DNA of 64,000 nt from contig MCFG01000270.1 of assembly GCA_002104895.1 (NCBI GenBank), positions 31,026 through 95,025 on the forward strand, in the 5' to 3' direction. The DNA comes from Anaeromyces robustus. Its lineage: Eukaryota > Neocallimastigomycota > Neocallimastigomycetes > Neocallimastigales > Neocallimastigaceae. The notes beneath the pieces were generated by a model, which had not been told where the DNA came from, made no database searches, and saw only the letters and a list, made by a program, of their open reading frames with translations. This document shows positions 50,737 through 63,522 of this stretch, piece after piece. The position numbers and the translations under genes were made by a program. Numbering within the stretch: the first letter of the stretch is position 1; each line of letters starts with the position of its first letter.

Positions 50737-53325
50737 ATGGGTATATTAGGAAAAATTACAGATAAATTTTCGAGTACTACTATTCAGGACAAAAGTATAT
50801 AAAAAGAAAACTTAAAAAAAATATATATATATATACATATATATATAATATATTCAAAAAACGAATATTTTTATATACTATTATACTATTATTAAATTTC
50901 ATTTTATTGTTATTATTCTATACTTTTTTATAAATAAATAAATAAAAAATATATATAGATTCTAATGCTTTCATGCATTTACAAAAACAATGTGAATCCA
51001 TTAATATCGATACTGATGTTTTAATGAAATCATGTGAAACATATGTTAAATTATTTAATAAAAAGTCAAAACAACCACAAAATTTAGCAAACACCAAAAA
51101 TAATAATAAAAAAGCACCTTTAGAAATTTTGTCACTTGCTACTCTTCAAAGTAGTCAAACTTTGAATAATACTAGTCATTTAAGTAATTATTAAATAATT
51201 TCAAAATATATTTATTGTTTTATATAAATATAAATATTAATACATATATTTTTATATATTAATAGGTAGAATTTATATGGAATTTAGTGATGCCCACAGA
51301 CATATATATGAAAAACAAAAGGATATGGTAATTTATATTTTAACATATTCATATAGTTATTAATATAAAAATGTTTAACTTATAATATATATATATATAT
51401 TTAGATTGAAAGTCTTAATGCCTATATTTTATACTTAAATGAATCTTTAGATGAATTTAAAAAATATCAAGTAAATTTAAATTTTTCATTATTATTAATA
51501 CTATATTTATATTATTTAGTTAAATTATAGATATTTAATATTTTGTTTAATTACAAATAAAATTTTAAATTTCTCTAGACTACCAAAAACTTATATGCTA
51601 AAAATGCAAAGAATTTTGTTTCTTATCAAAATAAGCTTAAAAAACAAAATCAAGCTGTTACTCAAGAGCAAATAAATAAAGTTGAAATTCATTATAAAAA
51701 TTATACTCAATCCTTAAATTCACTTGCCGAAAAAATGGCAGAATTAACTTCCAACAGAAAAGAAGAGGAACGTACAAAAAATTTTGTTCATTTAATTGAC
51801 AATGAAATTGATTTCTTCCAAAATGCTGCAAATGAATTACTCAGATTAAGAGAAAATATTCAAAGAAGGTTTATATTAATATATAATATTTATATAACTT
51901 TTCTTTAATTATATTATAATTATTAATATTATAATAAAAAATTTGGTAAATTAATTTATAATTGTAATTATTACTAATAATATAATAAAAAAATAATAAT
52001 AATAATAAATATAGTGATAGTACCGTTGGTGAAAATAGATACTCTGAAAAAAGATCCACTAATGATTATATTGATGAAATTATGAGCAATAAATTAGAAC
52101 TTGAAAAGTAAGTATATTACAAATTTGAGATTACATTAATAAAATATAATAATAAAAAAGAAATTAATTTTTAATAATAATTTTTCATATATATATATAT
52201 ATTTTTTTTTCTTATTCATTTTATTAACTATATAAAGCTTTACTGTTAGTCAAGTACCACAAAGGTAATTTGTTAAATAATTTTTATAATAATTATAATA
52301 ATTTAATCACATTATTTATTTTTTTAAATTTTTTAAATTTTATATTATATACATTTAAATATAAATAAATTTATATAAATAATAGTGGTGCTAATGGAAA
52401 TGCTAAAATTAATCATGAAGGCAGTGAAAGTCAACTTAGTAGTAAAGAGTAAAAATACAATTTATATTAATACATTACTTAATATTTAATATATTATTAA
52501 TATATACGTTAATATATATATATACAACCGAAATATTAATCATTATTAATTTTATTCATATTTATATTATATATAACTTTTTTTTTTTTTTTTCATACAT
52601 TTATAAATAATAGAAATAGTTATCATGAATTAGGGTTTGTATTTATATTTAATATATTTTATTATATTATAATAATAATTAATTAATATATATATTTATT
52701 TATTTTATTTTAAATTATAGTTTAATGGATTATAATGGTAATAATTATAATTATGATTACAATGTTGATGGTTATTATGATGATCAATATAATGTTAATG
52801 GAAATATGCAACAAGCCAATGGTCCAAGTATTATGAATGGTACTACTATGTATGATGGTGGATCTAATCCAGCTCCAATTGGTAATTCTCCATTTGATGA
52901 TTACTTAAATCCATCTAACATTAAAAATTCTGTTGAAAATAAAGCAAATAATAAAAATACTGCTAAAAAAGATCGTTCTTCTATCTTCTCTGATGGTAAT
53001 ATTGAATTTGAAGATTCTGTAAGAATTACTCCAACAAGTACTGGTTCTAAGAGAAAAAGTGTTATAAATAACGAAAATTTAGCTAACATTCCATTAAATG
53101 AAAAGGTTTATAATACTAAAGAACTAAATCCAAAATATTGCAAAGCTATTTATCCATTCAATAAATCAATGGATGATGAATTAGAATTAGAAGCCAATGA
53201 TTTAGTTGATATTACTAAGAAATTTGATGATGGATGGTAAAAAAAAAAAAAGCAAAATATATATAATAAATATTAAATATTAAATAATAATTAATATATA
53301 TATGAAAATAGATATTAATATTAAT

Positions 53326-53364
<39 letters not shown>

Positions 53365-53465
53365 TTATTTATTTATTCATTACTTATTTATTTATTTATT
53401 TATTATTTATTTATTATTTATTTATTTATTTATTTATTTATTATTTATTTATTATCTATTTATTT

Positions 53466-53557
<92 letters not shown>

Positions 53558-53600
53558 TACATAATATATATAATTTTATAACTATAATATTTTTTTTCAA

Positions 53601-53653
<53 letters not shown>

Positions 53654-53799
53654 GGGCCACTGGTATTAATCTTAGATCTGGACAAGAAGGTTTCTTCCCA
53701 TTAAATTGTTTATTAGAATTTTACGTTACTGATAAATTTGCAGAATATGGAGGTAGTAAGGAAAACTCAGAATCCTATGTCTATTCAACAAATAATTAA
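50737..53799 (+). CDS. BAR-like coiled-coil plus SH3 protein, 11 exons
   Basis: Exons 50737-50794, 50959-51183, 51266-51327, 51405-51470, 51579-51868, 52015-52107, 52238-52264, 52386-52448, 52614-52634, 52721-53236, 53655-53799; 521 residues. The N-terminal 270 residues form long amphipathic helices in BAR style (FSDAHRHIYEKQKDMIESL; KNFVSYQNKLKKQ; NEIDFFQNAANELLRLREN). A flexible Asn/Gly/Tyr-rich linker follows. The C-terminal SH3 domain has AIYPF, DDELELEANDLV, DDGWATG and GFFPLNCL in order, so its ligand-binding face is intact. Such proteins bend membranes and recruit proline-rich partners in endocytosis and actin patches (Rvs167/amphiphysin group). The exact BAR subclass is not clear. Exons 7 and 9 are only 27 and 21 nt. 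The last intron ends in a 46-base A run and cuts the SH3 domain at its invariant Trp. Confidence 0.85.
53318..53561. repeat. (TTTA)n array in the last BAR-SH3 intron
   Basis: About 240 bp of TTTA with TTATTTATTATTTA interruptions in its 5' half, inside the 418-bp intron. Confidence 0.95.
53606..53651. repeat. A46 run directly before a 3' splice site
   Basis: 46 consecutive A's, then TAG, then the last exon. There is no pyrimidine tract between the run and the acceptor. Confidence 0.9.
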
Positions 53800-54820
53800 A
53801 ACAAATTAAATATTAAAAAATAATATTCGGAATCAATATATAATTAATATATATTAAATTTATCAAAAAAAACCGTAATATTAAAAAAGGAATAGTAAAA
53901 AAAAATAAAAAACTAAATCAAAATAATTAAAAATGATCAAAATAATCAAAAAATAATATAAAAAATAAAAAAAAAAAAAAAAAAAGAAAGAAATAAAATA
54001 ACAACAAATTAACAAAGATTAATAATCATTATTATTAATTATATATCGAACATCAATAATAAACGTTAAAATATTTTATTATAATTATAGAGTTTATTAA
54101 TCAATAATTATTTTAAAATAGTATTTTTAAGAGAAACAACGAATAATATAAAAAAAAAGAGAGAAAAAGGGAAACCATATATACTTTCTTTTTTAAATTA
54201 TTTTCATTTTTGTATATATAAATTTATAATTAATATATATATCTTTTTTTTTTTTTTCAAAAAATAATAATTTTAAAAAAATTTAATCCTATAAACAATC
54301 AATATATAAATATTAATTAATAATAATAACAATAAACAAAAAATAAATATGCAAGCATAATACAATATACTATTAATTTGAAATAAATCAAATAAATAGA
54401 AACAATAATAACATAATAAATAATATATATTATTTATATATAATATATAAAATAATAGTATTATATAAATTTATATAAAAAAATATAAAGTAATTAATAA
54501 TAAATAATATAATATAAAATGAAATATATAATTCATAATTATTATTTTTTTCTTCTTCTTAATAAAACTGTATAGAAAGAAATAATATAAATAAAATAAT
54601 ATAATTATAATATAATATAATAATATAAAATATTATTTTATTATATAATTATAATAAATAAATAAAATAAATAAAATAAATAAATAAATAAATAGAAATA
54701 AATATTAATGAAATATAAATAAAAATAAAATATATATTATATATATGAAATATATATTTTAATAATTTTATTTTTTTTTTATATTTTGTATTTTTTATTA
54801 TTATTATTATTTTAATAATT

Positions 54821-54915
54821 TTTATTTATTTTTATTTATTTTTATTTATTTTTATTTATTTTTATTTATTTTTATTTATTTTTATTTATTTTTATTTATT
54901 TTTATTTATTTTTAT
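54821..54915. repeat. (TTTTTATTTA)n decanucleotide repeat
   Basis: About nine identical 10-bp units, distinct from the simple TTTA arrays elsewhere. Confidence 0.9.
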
Positions 54916-55024
54916 CTAAATTGTCTTTTTGTTAGTTATGATTTTGGTTATAGTTTTGATTATAGTTTTAGTTTAATATTTTTCTTTTTTATTATTGATT
55001 AATTTTATCCATTTGAAAAACTAA

Positions 55025-55285
55025 ATATTGATGTGGAACGGTGTTAGTGTCATGAACTACTTTTTCAAAGGTTCATCAGAGTCTCCTGTTCCGGTTATTG
55101 TGGATTTGTCGCATTTTCTTATTGTTATTGTGCCAATTGGTAAATACATCTTTTCGGATTCTCCTCAATTGGTATAATAACAATAAAAACTCTCAAGGCA
55201 ACTTCAAGGACGTCGACATTGAAAAGATAAGGTATAGTATTTCATTCGTTGAATATGTGAGAGATTGGAAGTTTAACTCCTTTTC
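55025..55285. other. Less AT-rich orphan block, possible coding relic
   Basis: The base composition is coding-like. On the plus strand one frame reads MWNGVSVMNYFFKGSSESP from 55032 and stops after about 48 codons. A second frame reads NWYNNNKNSQGNFKDVDIEK further on. No frame is open throughout and I recognise no family. It may be a frameshifted relic or a non-coding RNA. Confidence 0.3.
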
Positions 55286-55954
55286 TTTTTGTTTATTTAA
55301 TATTTTTAATTTGATTTATATCTATAATAATTGTTATTGTTTTGTTTTTGTATCTTTTATTACTTTTCTTTATTTTACAATTTCCTGTATTGTATATTCT
55401 TTAATGTATGTTTAATTTAAATTAATTAATCTATTTAAAATAATTAATTTAAAAATTTTTTGATAACATTTGTAACATTATAATATATTTTATATAAAAT
55501 GATACTTGTTTTGTATATAATATTAAATATTATAAATATAAATATATTAGTTTTTAAATAGAAAATTTTGTCATACAATAAAATATTATAAAAAAAGTAT
55601 AATTTATATGTAATTTTATTTATTAATAATTAATATATAAATAAATTAATTATCATACATTATTTTATTCCAAAAATTTTCTTGAAACAAATATAATTAA
55701 AAAAAATTTTTAAAAAGAAACACAAAAAAAACAAAAAAAATATAAAAGATAAATTTAGGTTTTAATTCAATGAAATAGAATAGTTTGATATGAAACAAAA
55801 ATACAAAATAATAAAACAAAATAGTATATATATATATATATATTTAGATAAATATAAAAATAACAATTTAACATAAAATTAAAATAATGTTAAATAAAAT
55901 TGAATACATTATATAATAATATATTAAATAATTTTAATTAGATATAAATATATA

Positions 55955-56293
55955 TGTGGAGGTACTCTAGATATAGATCGCACTTTTAATGGTGATAAAA
56001 TCTATAAAATGAGCTTGTTGGCCATAAGTTAACAGTTTTTGATATGCCAGAATTTGGATATCCAGGTGCTGATGAAATTAAATGCTAATGATAATAATAA
56101 ACTTGATTTAGATACTTAATTCAGAGCTCTTACTCTTGAATATCTTGCTGGACACTGGGAATCATACTGGAGTTTAAGTACTAACTTTATTACTTATCAT
56201 TCAAAAGATGTAGGTGCTGCTGGATATAAACTCTATTTCGTTGAACAAGATTTCAATCAAACTTGGTTTATCTTCCCATACATATATGTTTAA
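55955..56293 (+). pseudogene. CotH-kinase-like pseudogene fragment
   Basis: One reading frame of 113 codons is broken by TAA at 56030-56032 and 56117-56119 and ends at TAA 56291-56293. The text around the second stop, KLDLDT then FRALTLEYLAGHWESYWSL, followed by YKLYFVEQDFNQTW, matches the core of CotH-type kinases (LEYLxGHWDSYW and YYFIDQDFDxTWG). CotH proteins are numerous in gut fungi, often with dockerins; in bacteria CotH phosphorylates spore-coat proteins. Here the N-terminal half and the region after FNQTW are missing. Its lower AT content than the flanks still shows its coding past. Confidence 0.8.
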
Positions 56294-57289
56294 ATAGTAA
56301 AATAATATTATTATTTTTTTTTATTCATATCTTTTAACTAAGAGTAAAGATAAAAACTTCAACCAATAAAATTAAGGCTTACTTTACTAAAAAATTTTAT
56401 AACTAGTTTAATCAGATTTTCATACAATTTTTTTTTTTTTTTAATTTAAATATTTTTTTTTTTTTAATATTGTCTCAATAAATATTTAGACAGATATTAA
56501 TAAAAAATAAAGTTTTTATAATAATATACATTAATATATTAATCTTTATATAAATATCAATTTTTTTTTTTATAAATGTAATAATAATAAATCCGCATTT
56601 AATAAAATATTCCTTAGTTTTTCCTATAAAATCATGTAAATTTAATACTATATATATAATTATTAATATAATATTTTAAAAAAAAAAAAAAATTAAAAGT
56701 AAAATAATCATTTATCAGAATTAATCTAATATTTACACTACTTATTATTATTAAAATAAAGCAAATAATGTGTATTTAATAATGAATGATTCAATTAATA
56801 CTATTATTCATTTGTATCTTTTTTTTTTTCCAAATATTTCATTATTATATTAAAGTTATTAAGTTTTTTCTTTAGTAATTCTACATGAAATATTTTATTA
56901 CACGCAAATATAAGAAAAAAAAAATTTTTTTATTTAAATTATTTATTTTATTAATTTATTTTATTTATATGTATTTTTTTAATAATAATATCATTATCAA
57001 ATAATAACTTATAAGAGAATAAAAAAATTACTTAAAATATATGTATATTTTTTATATAAATTTTGTTTAATATTATAATTGTCTTAAATATATTATTATA
57101 AATAAATTATATAATTTAATTTTAATTTATGAGTAAAAAAAAAAAAAAAATCTAATAAATAAAACAAGAAAATAAATTCTATTGTAATATAATATAAAGT
57201 ATCAAATATAATAATGTATTGTTTCTTTTCTTTTTCTTCTTTTATTTTTTAACATTAAACAATATATATATTAGATATTAAATAAAAAT
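56294..57289. other. Intergenic: TBL3 3' flank
   Basis: AT-rich with T and A runs. No gene recognised. Confidence 0.7.
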
Positions 57290-60200
57290 TTAGTTAATGG
57301 TATCTTCAAATTCATCCAAACTTGTAAGCATATCCATAGAATGTAATGTAAAATCAATAATATTACTATCAATCATTAATTGTTCTGAATGCTTATAATG
57401 ACGTTCGGTATATGGAATAAGTGAATCTAAAATCTATTATTTAAAAGAGAAAAAGTAAAAAAATAAAAAAATAAAAAAAAATAAAAAATAATTAATATAA
57501 TTATAATGAATTATTTATTATTTTATTTTTATTTATTATAAAAATATATATATAGATATATATTATTATTATTATTATTTTACTTCATTAAGTTTTGGTA
57601 ATTTTAATAAAACTTCTTGATCATAATAACTTAATATAGCATTAAGGACAGTTTGAGCAACAGTTGAATGTTTTGAATTAGTATTCCAATCACGAATATA
57701 TAATAAAAGTTTTTCCAACTAAAAAATATATATATAAATCATATGTATTAATAGTAAGTATAAATATTATATATATATATAAATCATATATATTATTAGT
57801 AAGTATAAATATTATATATATATATATATATATATAAAATAATTAAATTATCTTTAAATGTATATATATATATAATATTTATAATAAATTATTATTATTT
57901 AAATTTAATTATTACTTGTTCATTGCTCAAATTAAATATAACATCATCAACAGCTTCTAAACCTAATATACTTTCTGGATCTTTCTTTTGATATAATACT
58001 TCACTAAATAATTGCATTAATCTAAATGGTTGATCTAATTCCATTGATAATATGATAGCATTCTTATAATCTTTTTTCATTATAAAGTTTGATAAATCTT
58101 GTTCCCTATTTTAATATTAATATTATAATTATAATAAAAAAAAAATTTATAAATATATATATATATATATATGATTATATTATTTGATAATTTGATATAT
58201 TATTTACTATTATATTTATGTATTTATGTATTTATTTATATATTTAATTTACTAACTTTAAAATTAATTCTTCATTAGCTTTTTGTTTTTCTTCTAATTC
58301 TTGTTTAGTATAATCTTCCCAAATATTAATTTTTGAATCAGCACCACCAGTTATAACATATTTTTCATCTTTTTTTGGTATTAAAGCCCATACTTTATCA
58401 TCATGATTATCAAAAGTATTTTCACAGGAATTAGTTTTAATAGTCCAAAGTTTAACTAAACCATCAGAACCAGAAGATATTAATTGCATACCACTAGTTA
58501 AGAAAGAAACTTGTAATACAGAATTAGTATGACCTTCAAAAGTTTTTAAACAAGAAGAATCAATTAATGACCAAATTTTTATAGTTTTATCACTAGAACT
58601 TGTAGCTAATACTTGATCAACTGGTGAAAATTTAACACACCAAATACCACGTCTATGACCTCTTAAAGTAGCTAATAATGAACCATCTGCCGTTGACCAT
58701 ATCTTTGCAGTTTTATCTTGAGAACCACTAGCAAATAATTTATCATTTGGAGCAATATCTATAGAATTTATATCTTTGTCATGAGCAGTAACTGTATATA
58801 CTGAAGTTAACCTTGTTACTACTTCATTGTCTTTTTCTATTTTTTATAATTTTATTTGAAAAAATAATAATAATAATAATAATAAATAAATAAATAAATA
58901 TATATATATATATATATATAAAAATAAAATTTAAATAATATGAATTAGAAAATATTTTTATTTTTATATTAATTAAATGTATTCTTTAAATAGATAACTT
59001 ACTTAAATTAGTAATATCCCAACATTTTATTGTTCTATCTTGACTACCAGTTAATATAAATTGATTTCTCTTTTTTGAAAGAGCTACAGCACCAATAGCT
59101 TCAGTATGACCAACACACTCTGCTAATAATTTATATCTAGATTTATATAATTAATATAAATATATATGTGTGTTATATATATGTTTATTTATAATTATAA
59201 TAACAGTTATATTATTATATAATAATACAACATAACATAAAAATTTATTTTATATTATATACCTTTCATCACGTGGTTTTTTCATATCAATATCCCATAA
59301 AAATACATTACTATCTTTAGAACCAGTAACTAACATTTTACCATCATAAGAACTATCAATACAAATAACAATACTTTCATGACCAAGTAAAATATCACTA
59401 TCTAAACTATCTAAATTATAAATACGAACCTATTTTAAAATTAAAAATATAATAAAATAAAAAAAAAAAAAATTAATATTTTTAATACATTTATATAAAT
59501 AATAAAGATATTTAAATACATATATATGTTTATCATATTAAAAAACATTATATATATATATATATATAATCCTTATAAAATATTTACTTGTTCACTATTA
59601 GAAGCAACAGCTAAATATTCTTCATTTTCACCTAAAGTGGTTAATCCAATAATTTCATCATTATAACCAATAATTTGTCTTGTTCTATTAAAGTCATTAA
59701 TATTATAGAATAATATATTTTGATCTGAAGTAACAGCAACAATTTGATCGCTATTCTTACAATACCTTTTGAAAAAAAAAAACATAATATTTATAATATA
59801 AAAATAATATATTTACGTATTTAATTAATATAATTGAATATAATAATATATATATATTGTTATGTATTGTAATTATATCATATATAAAAGTATAAAAGAT
59901 TTAAATTTAACTTACATAACATCATTAATTTGATTATTAATACCATTTTCACCTTCTCTTTGTGCTCTAATACATTGTCCATTACTAAAGTTCCAAATTC
60001 TTATTATACCTTTTTCACCACCAGTATAGAAATATACACCATCTTTTGTTCTTTTATCCTCTGGAATATATTTTTCATCAACTATACCTATTGCTTCAAC
60101 AGTCTATTACATAATTAAATTTATTTGTTTATTTTAAATAGATGAAATTAATTATATAAAGATTAATATTATTTATAATTTTAATCTTTATTAATATATA

Positions 60201-60561
60201 ATAAAAAGTTTTATTTTTTTTTCTTTTTTTTTATTTTTTTTTATTATATTTTTTTTTTTTAAAAAAAAAAACTTACTTCAAATACTGGGAAACTTCTTAA
60301 AGTTTTATAATTTGATAAATCGGTAATACTAACAATTTTATCTCTAGCACCAGAAATAAGATATTTACCATCAGTAGTGACATCTAAACCACGAATAACA
60401 CTAACATGGGTATCTAAAGCTGCAACACACCTATTATTTCAATTAATAAATAAAAATAATTTTCATAATTATAGCAATTATTAATAATTTATATGTTATT
60501 TATTATTGAAGATGAATATTAAAAATAATAATAATAATAATAATATATAATTATTATATTA

Positions 60562-60592
<31 letters not shown>

Positions 60593-60607
60593 ATAATTAT
60601 TATATTA

Positions 60608-60638
<31 letters not shown>

Positions 60639-60653
60639 ATAATTATTATATTA

Positions 60654-60684
<31 letters not shown>

Positions 60685-61873
60685 ATAATTATTATATTAA
60701 TTATAAAAATAGTATAAATAATATTATAATAATTTTAAAATATTAACACATACATTTTTTTACGTAAATCCCAAATTCTAATTTGACAATCATCACTACC
60801 AGAATAAAGTTCTAATTTATCTGGCATAAAATGAAATTTCAATACACTAATAACACCTGAATGACCTCTGAAATTGTGAGTACAGTAACCTTTTTCAACA
60901 TCCCAAATTTTAATTGTACTATCTGCTGAACCAGTTGCAACTAATGTTGATGTAGGATCAAAATCCATAGCGATAACTGGAGCTTCATGAGCCTAATTAT
61001 TTTGATTTTTTTTTTTTTTAATTTTATTTTTTTTTTTTTTTTTTTTTGAATTTTTTAATTTGAAATCATTTTTAATTATTTAAATATATTGAAAAAAATA
61101 TATATATACAACAATTATATTGTTATATTTATTAGAATTTGCTATTATATAATTAGATATAATTTATTATAAATATTACCTTCCAACTTCTAACAATTAA
61201 ACCAGTTTCAAGATCCCAATATTTTAATAATAAACTTCTATGAGCACTAACTAAACCTTTATTATCTGGTCTGACACAAAAACAACTTACAGTATCAGCA
61301 TTCTTTATTTAAAATTCAATAAAAGATTTTAAATAGATTCAAAATATATATATAATATAGAAAAATATAATTTTTTTTAAAAGGAAAAAAAAAAAAGATT
61401 AATTTGAAATTCGAAATCTAATTGATTCAAAATGCTATTAAATTATATAAAATGTAACATACTCCTTCTAATTGATGTACAACATCGTTAGTTTCAAGAT
61501 CTATAACATTAACATCTTCACCAAGTGATGTAATTAAATATTTTTCATCACTTGTAATTTGAATTTTACCACCAGTATAGATAGTTTCAATAACTTTGGA
61601 TGGTATAAAACTAAAAAAAAATAAAAAAAAATAAAAAAATATAATTTAAAATTATAAATTATAAAATTTTGTTAAAAAATATATTAGAAAATTTACTGAA
61701 TACTTATATTAATTTACATATATATGTTAAAATTTTATTTTATTGAGTTATATATTATAATTTATTATAATATAGAAATTATTTGGAATTAATTCAATTT
61801 TAGAATTCCAAAATTTTATAATTACATACTTGGTTTTTAATACTATTTTTTGAAAATCCTCTGAATTAGCCAT
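57290..61873 (-). CDS. TBL3/UTP13: TBL3/Utp13, SSU processome WD-repeat protein, 13 exons
   Basis: Exons from the 5' end: 61873-61830, 61610-61463, 61302-61180, 60992-60754, 60430-60277, 60103-59916, 59765-59588, 59429-59263, 59136-59003, 58836-58257, 58105-57916, 57718-57584, 57433-57290; 807 residues, the same length as human TBL3 and yeast Utp13. It acts in the nucleolus in the UTP-B complex, which binds nascent pre-rRNA for 18S processing. About a dozen WD repeats form two propellers, for example [27 protein letters not shown]-type strings and [13 protein letters not shown]. The C-terminal Utp13 domain follows: [16 protein letters not shown] and [17 protein letters not shown]. The intron after exon 10 uses a GTTAGT donor; the alternative (GTAAAT) breaks the frame with the next exon. 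All other joins are standard. Confidence 0.95.
60523..60707. repeat. 46-bp tandem repeat, four copies, in TBL3 intron 4
   Basis: The marker ATATATAATTATTATATTAA starts at 60543, 60589, 60635 and 60681, exactly 46 bp apart. Each copy also holds an AAT run of equal length. The copies appear identical. Confidence 0.95.
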
Positions 61874-62655
61874 CCTAATATAAATTTAATTGAAATTTCA
61901 ACACTTAATATATATTCCTAATTAAATTATCAAGAGTGATTTTTTAAAAATTATTGTAAAATTTCTTTTATTTCAAATTTTAGAAATTCAAGAAGAAAAT
62001 CAAATCTTAATTATTATAAGAACCCCAATATTATATGATACTATGTAATATTATATTTTATATAACTCCTTTTTGATATCTATTATTGTAACTTTTATTG
62101 TATATAATAAAAATATAAGTTTTATTTCCTCTTAAATTAAAAAAAAATTTATAACTATAATATCATAATATCTTTATAATAATAAATTATACTATTTTTT
62201 AATTTAAAATTTAAAAAAAAAAAAAAATAAAAAAAAAAATTCAATTTTATATTTTAACCAATCAAAATTCTACTTTTAAATATTATTTGTAAAATATTTT
62301 AAAATAATTTTTTAAGAATATAATTTTTATTAATATTAAGAATAATTTATCATAGTTTTTTTGTGTTTTTGATTCTGGTAAATATTAATTTTTTATAAAA
62401 AAAAATAAATAATAATAGCTATTATATTTAATATTTATTATATAAAAAATATATTTTTAATTTTTAATATTTATTATATGTATTATATAAATTTAATATT
62501 CATGTAAGTGAATTTTATTTATAATAAATATAAAAAAAAAACTCAATATCTAAGTGTAAAAAAAAATATAAGATATTACATTTATATTTATTATAAATAT
62601 TAAACGAAAAAATGATAATAATAATAATATTATTATATTATTATATAAAAAAGAG
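61874..62655. other. Intergenic: TBL3 5' flank
   Basis: AT-rich. It is the likely TBL3 promoter region. No repeats or genes recognised. Confidence 0.7.
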
Positions 62656-62886
62656 CTATTGATCCATATATATAAGATTATCAAATGCATAACCCTCAAC
62701 AAAGAGAACATTAAGCATCAAGTAATATATATTATCTTCATTATCTTCGCATGTATCCAAGAAAATTTCCAAAAAATTGTTCCTATTAATTTCTCCAACC
62801 ATCACCGAATATAAATCAATAATGAATCAAAAATATGAAAATTCTTTATATCCTTCAAAAGACTTTGCATTTAAAAATCCAATGTA
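62656..62886 (-). pseudogene. Possible coding relic with one in-frame TGA
   Basis: A less AT-rich block. One minus frame reads GFLNAKSFEGYKEFSYF, then TGA (62829-62827), then FIIDLYSVMVGEINRNN through to TAG at 62658-62656. From the ATG at 62802 a 48-residue frame ending LFVEGYAFDNLIYMDQ is open. The composition looks coding, but I recognise no family. It may be a decayed exon or the 3' end of a lost gene. Confidence 0.4.
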
Positions 62887-63224
62887 AAATATTTTGAGTT
62901 TTTTTTTTTTTTTTTTTTTTTTACCAAAGAAAGAGAAACATATAATAAAAAAAATATTAATAATAAAATTAAAAAAAAAAAAAAAATAACATTCATTAAA
63001 TTCTTGAAGTAAAATTGATATACAACTACGTATAATTATTATTAAAAAAATATAAAATAAAATATTATTATTATTTAATATTATTTTATTATGACATATT
63101 ATTAATTATTTTTTTTTTTTTTTTTGTTTTCTTTTATTTAATTTTTTTTTTAAAGTAAACAAAAAACAATAAAAATAAAAAAAAAAAAAAAAAAGTTTAA
63201 AAAGTAACACAAAAATTTTGTTTC

Positions 63225-63262
<38 letters not shown>

Positions 63263-63522
63263 TTTATTAATATTTTTTTTTTATTATATTTTTTTTTTAA
63301 CTTTGTTTTTATTATTATTTAATTAATTTATATATCTATATATAAATAGATAAAATATAATAAATATGATACAATATTATAATAAATATGATAGTAATAA
63401 AATAAATAATATAAATTAAAAATATTTACATAATAATAGATCTATATAAAAGAAGATATTTATGATACATGATACATGAAAAAAGAAAAGAAAAGAAAAA
63501 AAAAAGAAAAAATTTTTTTTAT
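62887..63522. other. Intergenic: DUF2828-like 3' flank
   Basis: Long A and T runs (about 62905-62922, 63178-63194, 63230-63257). No gene seen. Confidence 0.7.

Larger units (their letters stand above)
53800..55954. other. Intergenic with a less AT-rich orphan block
   Basis: Mostly A/T runs. It holds a 10-bp repeat (about 54821-54915) and a block at about 55025-55285 with clearly more G+C than its surroundings but no intact frame. Confidence 0.7.

Noticed and set aside
55098-55415. A 105-codon plus-strand frame through the orphan block
   Set aside because: It has no ATG start and its last third is Phe/Ile/Tyr drift. I report the block as a possible relic, not as a gene.
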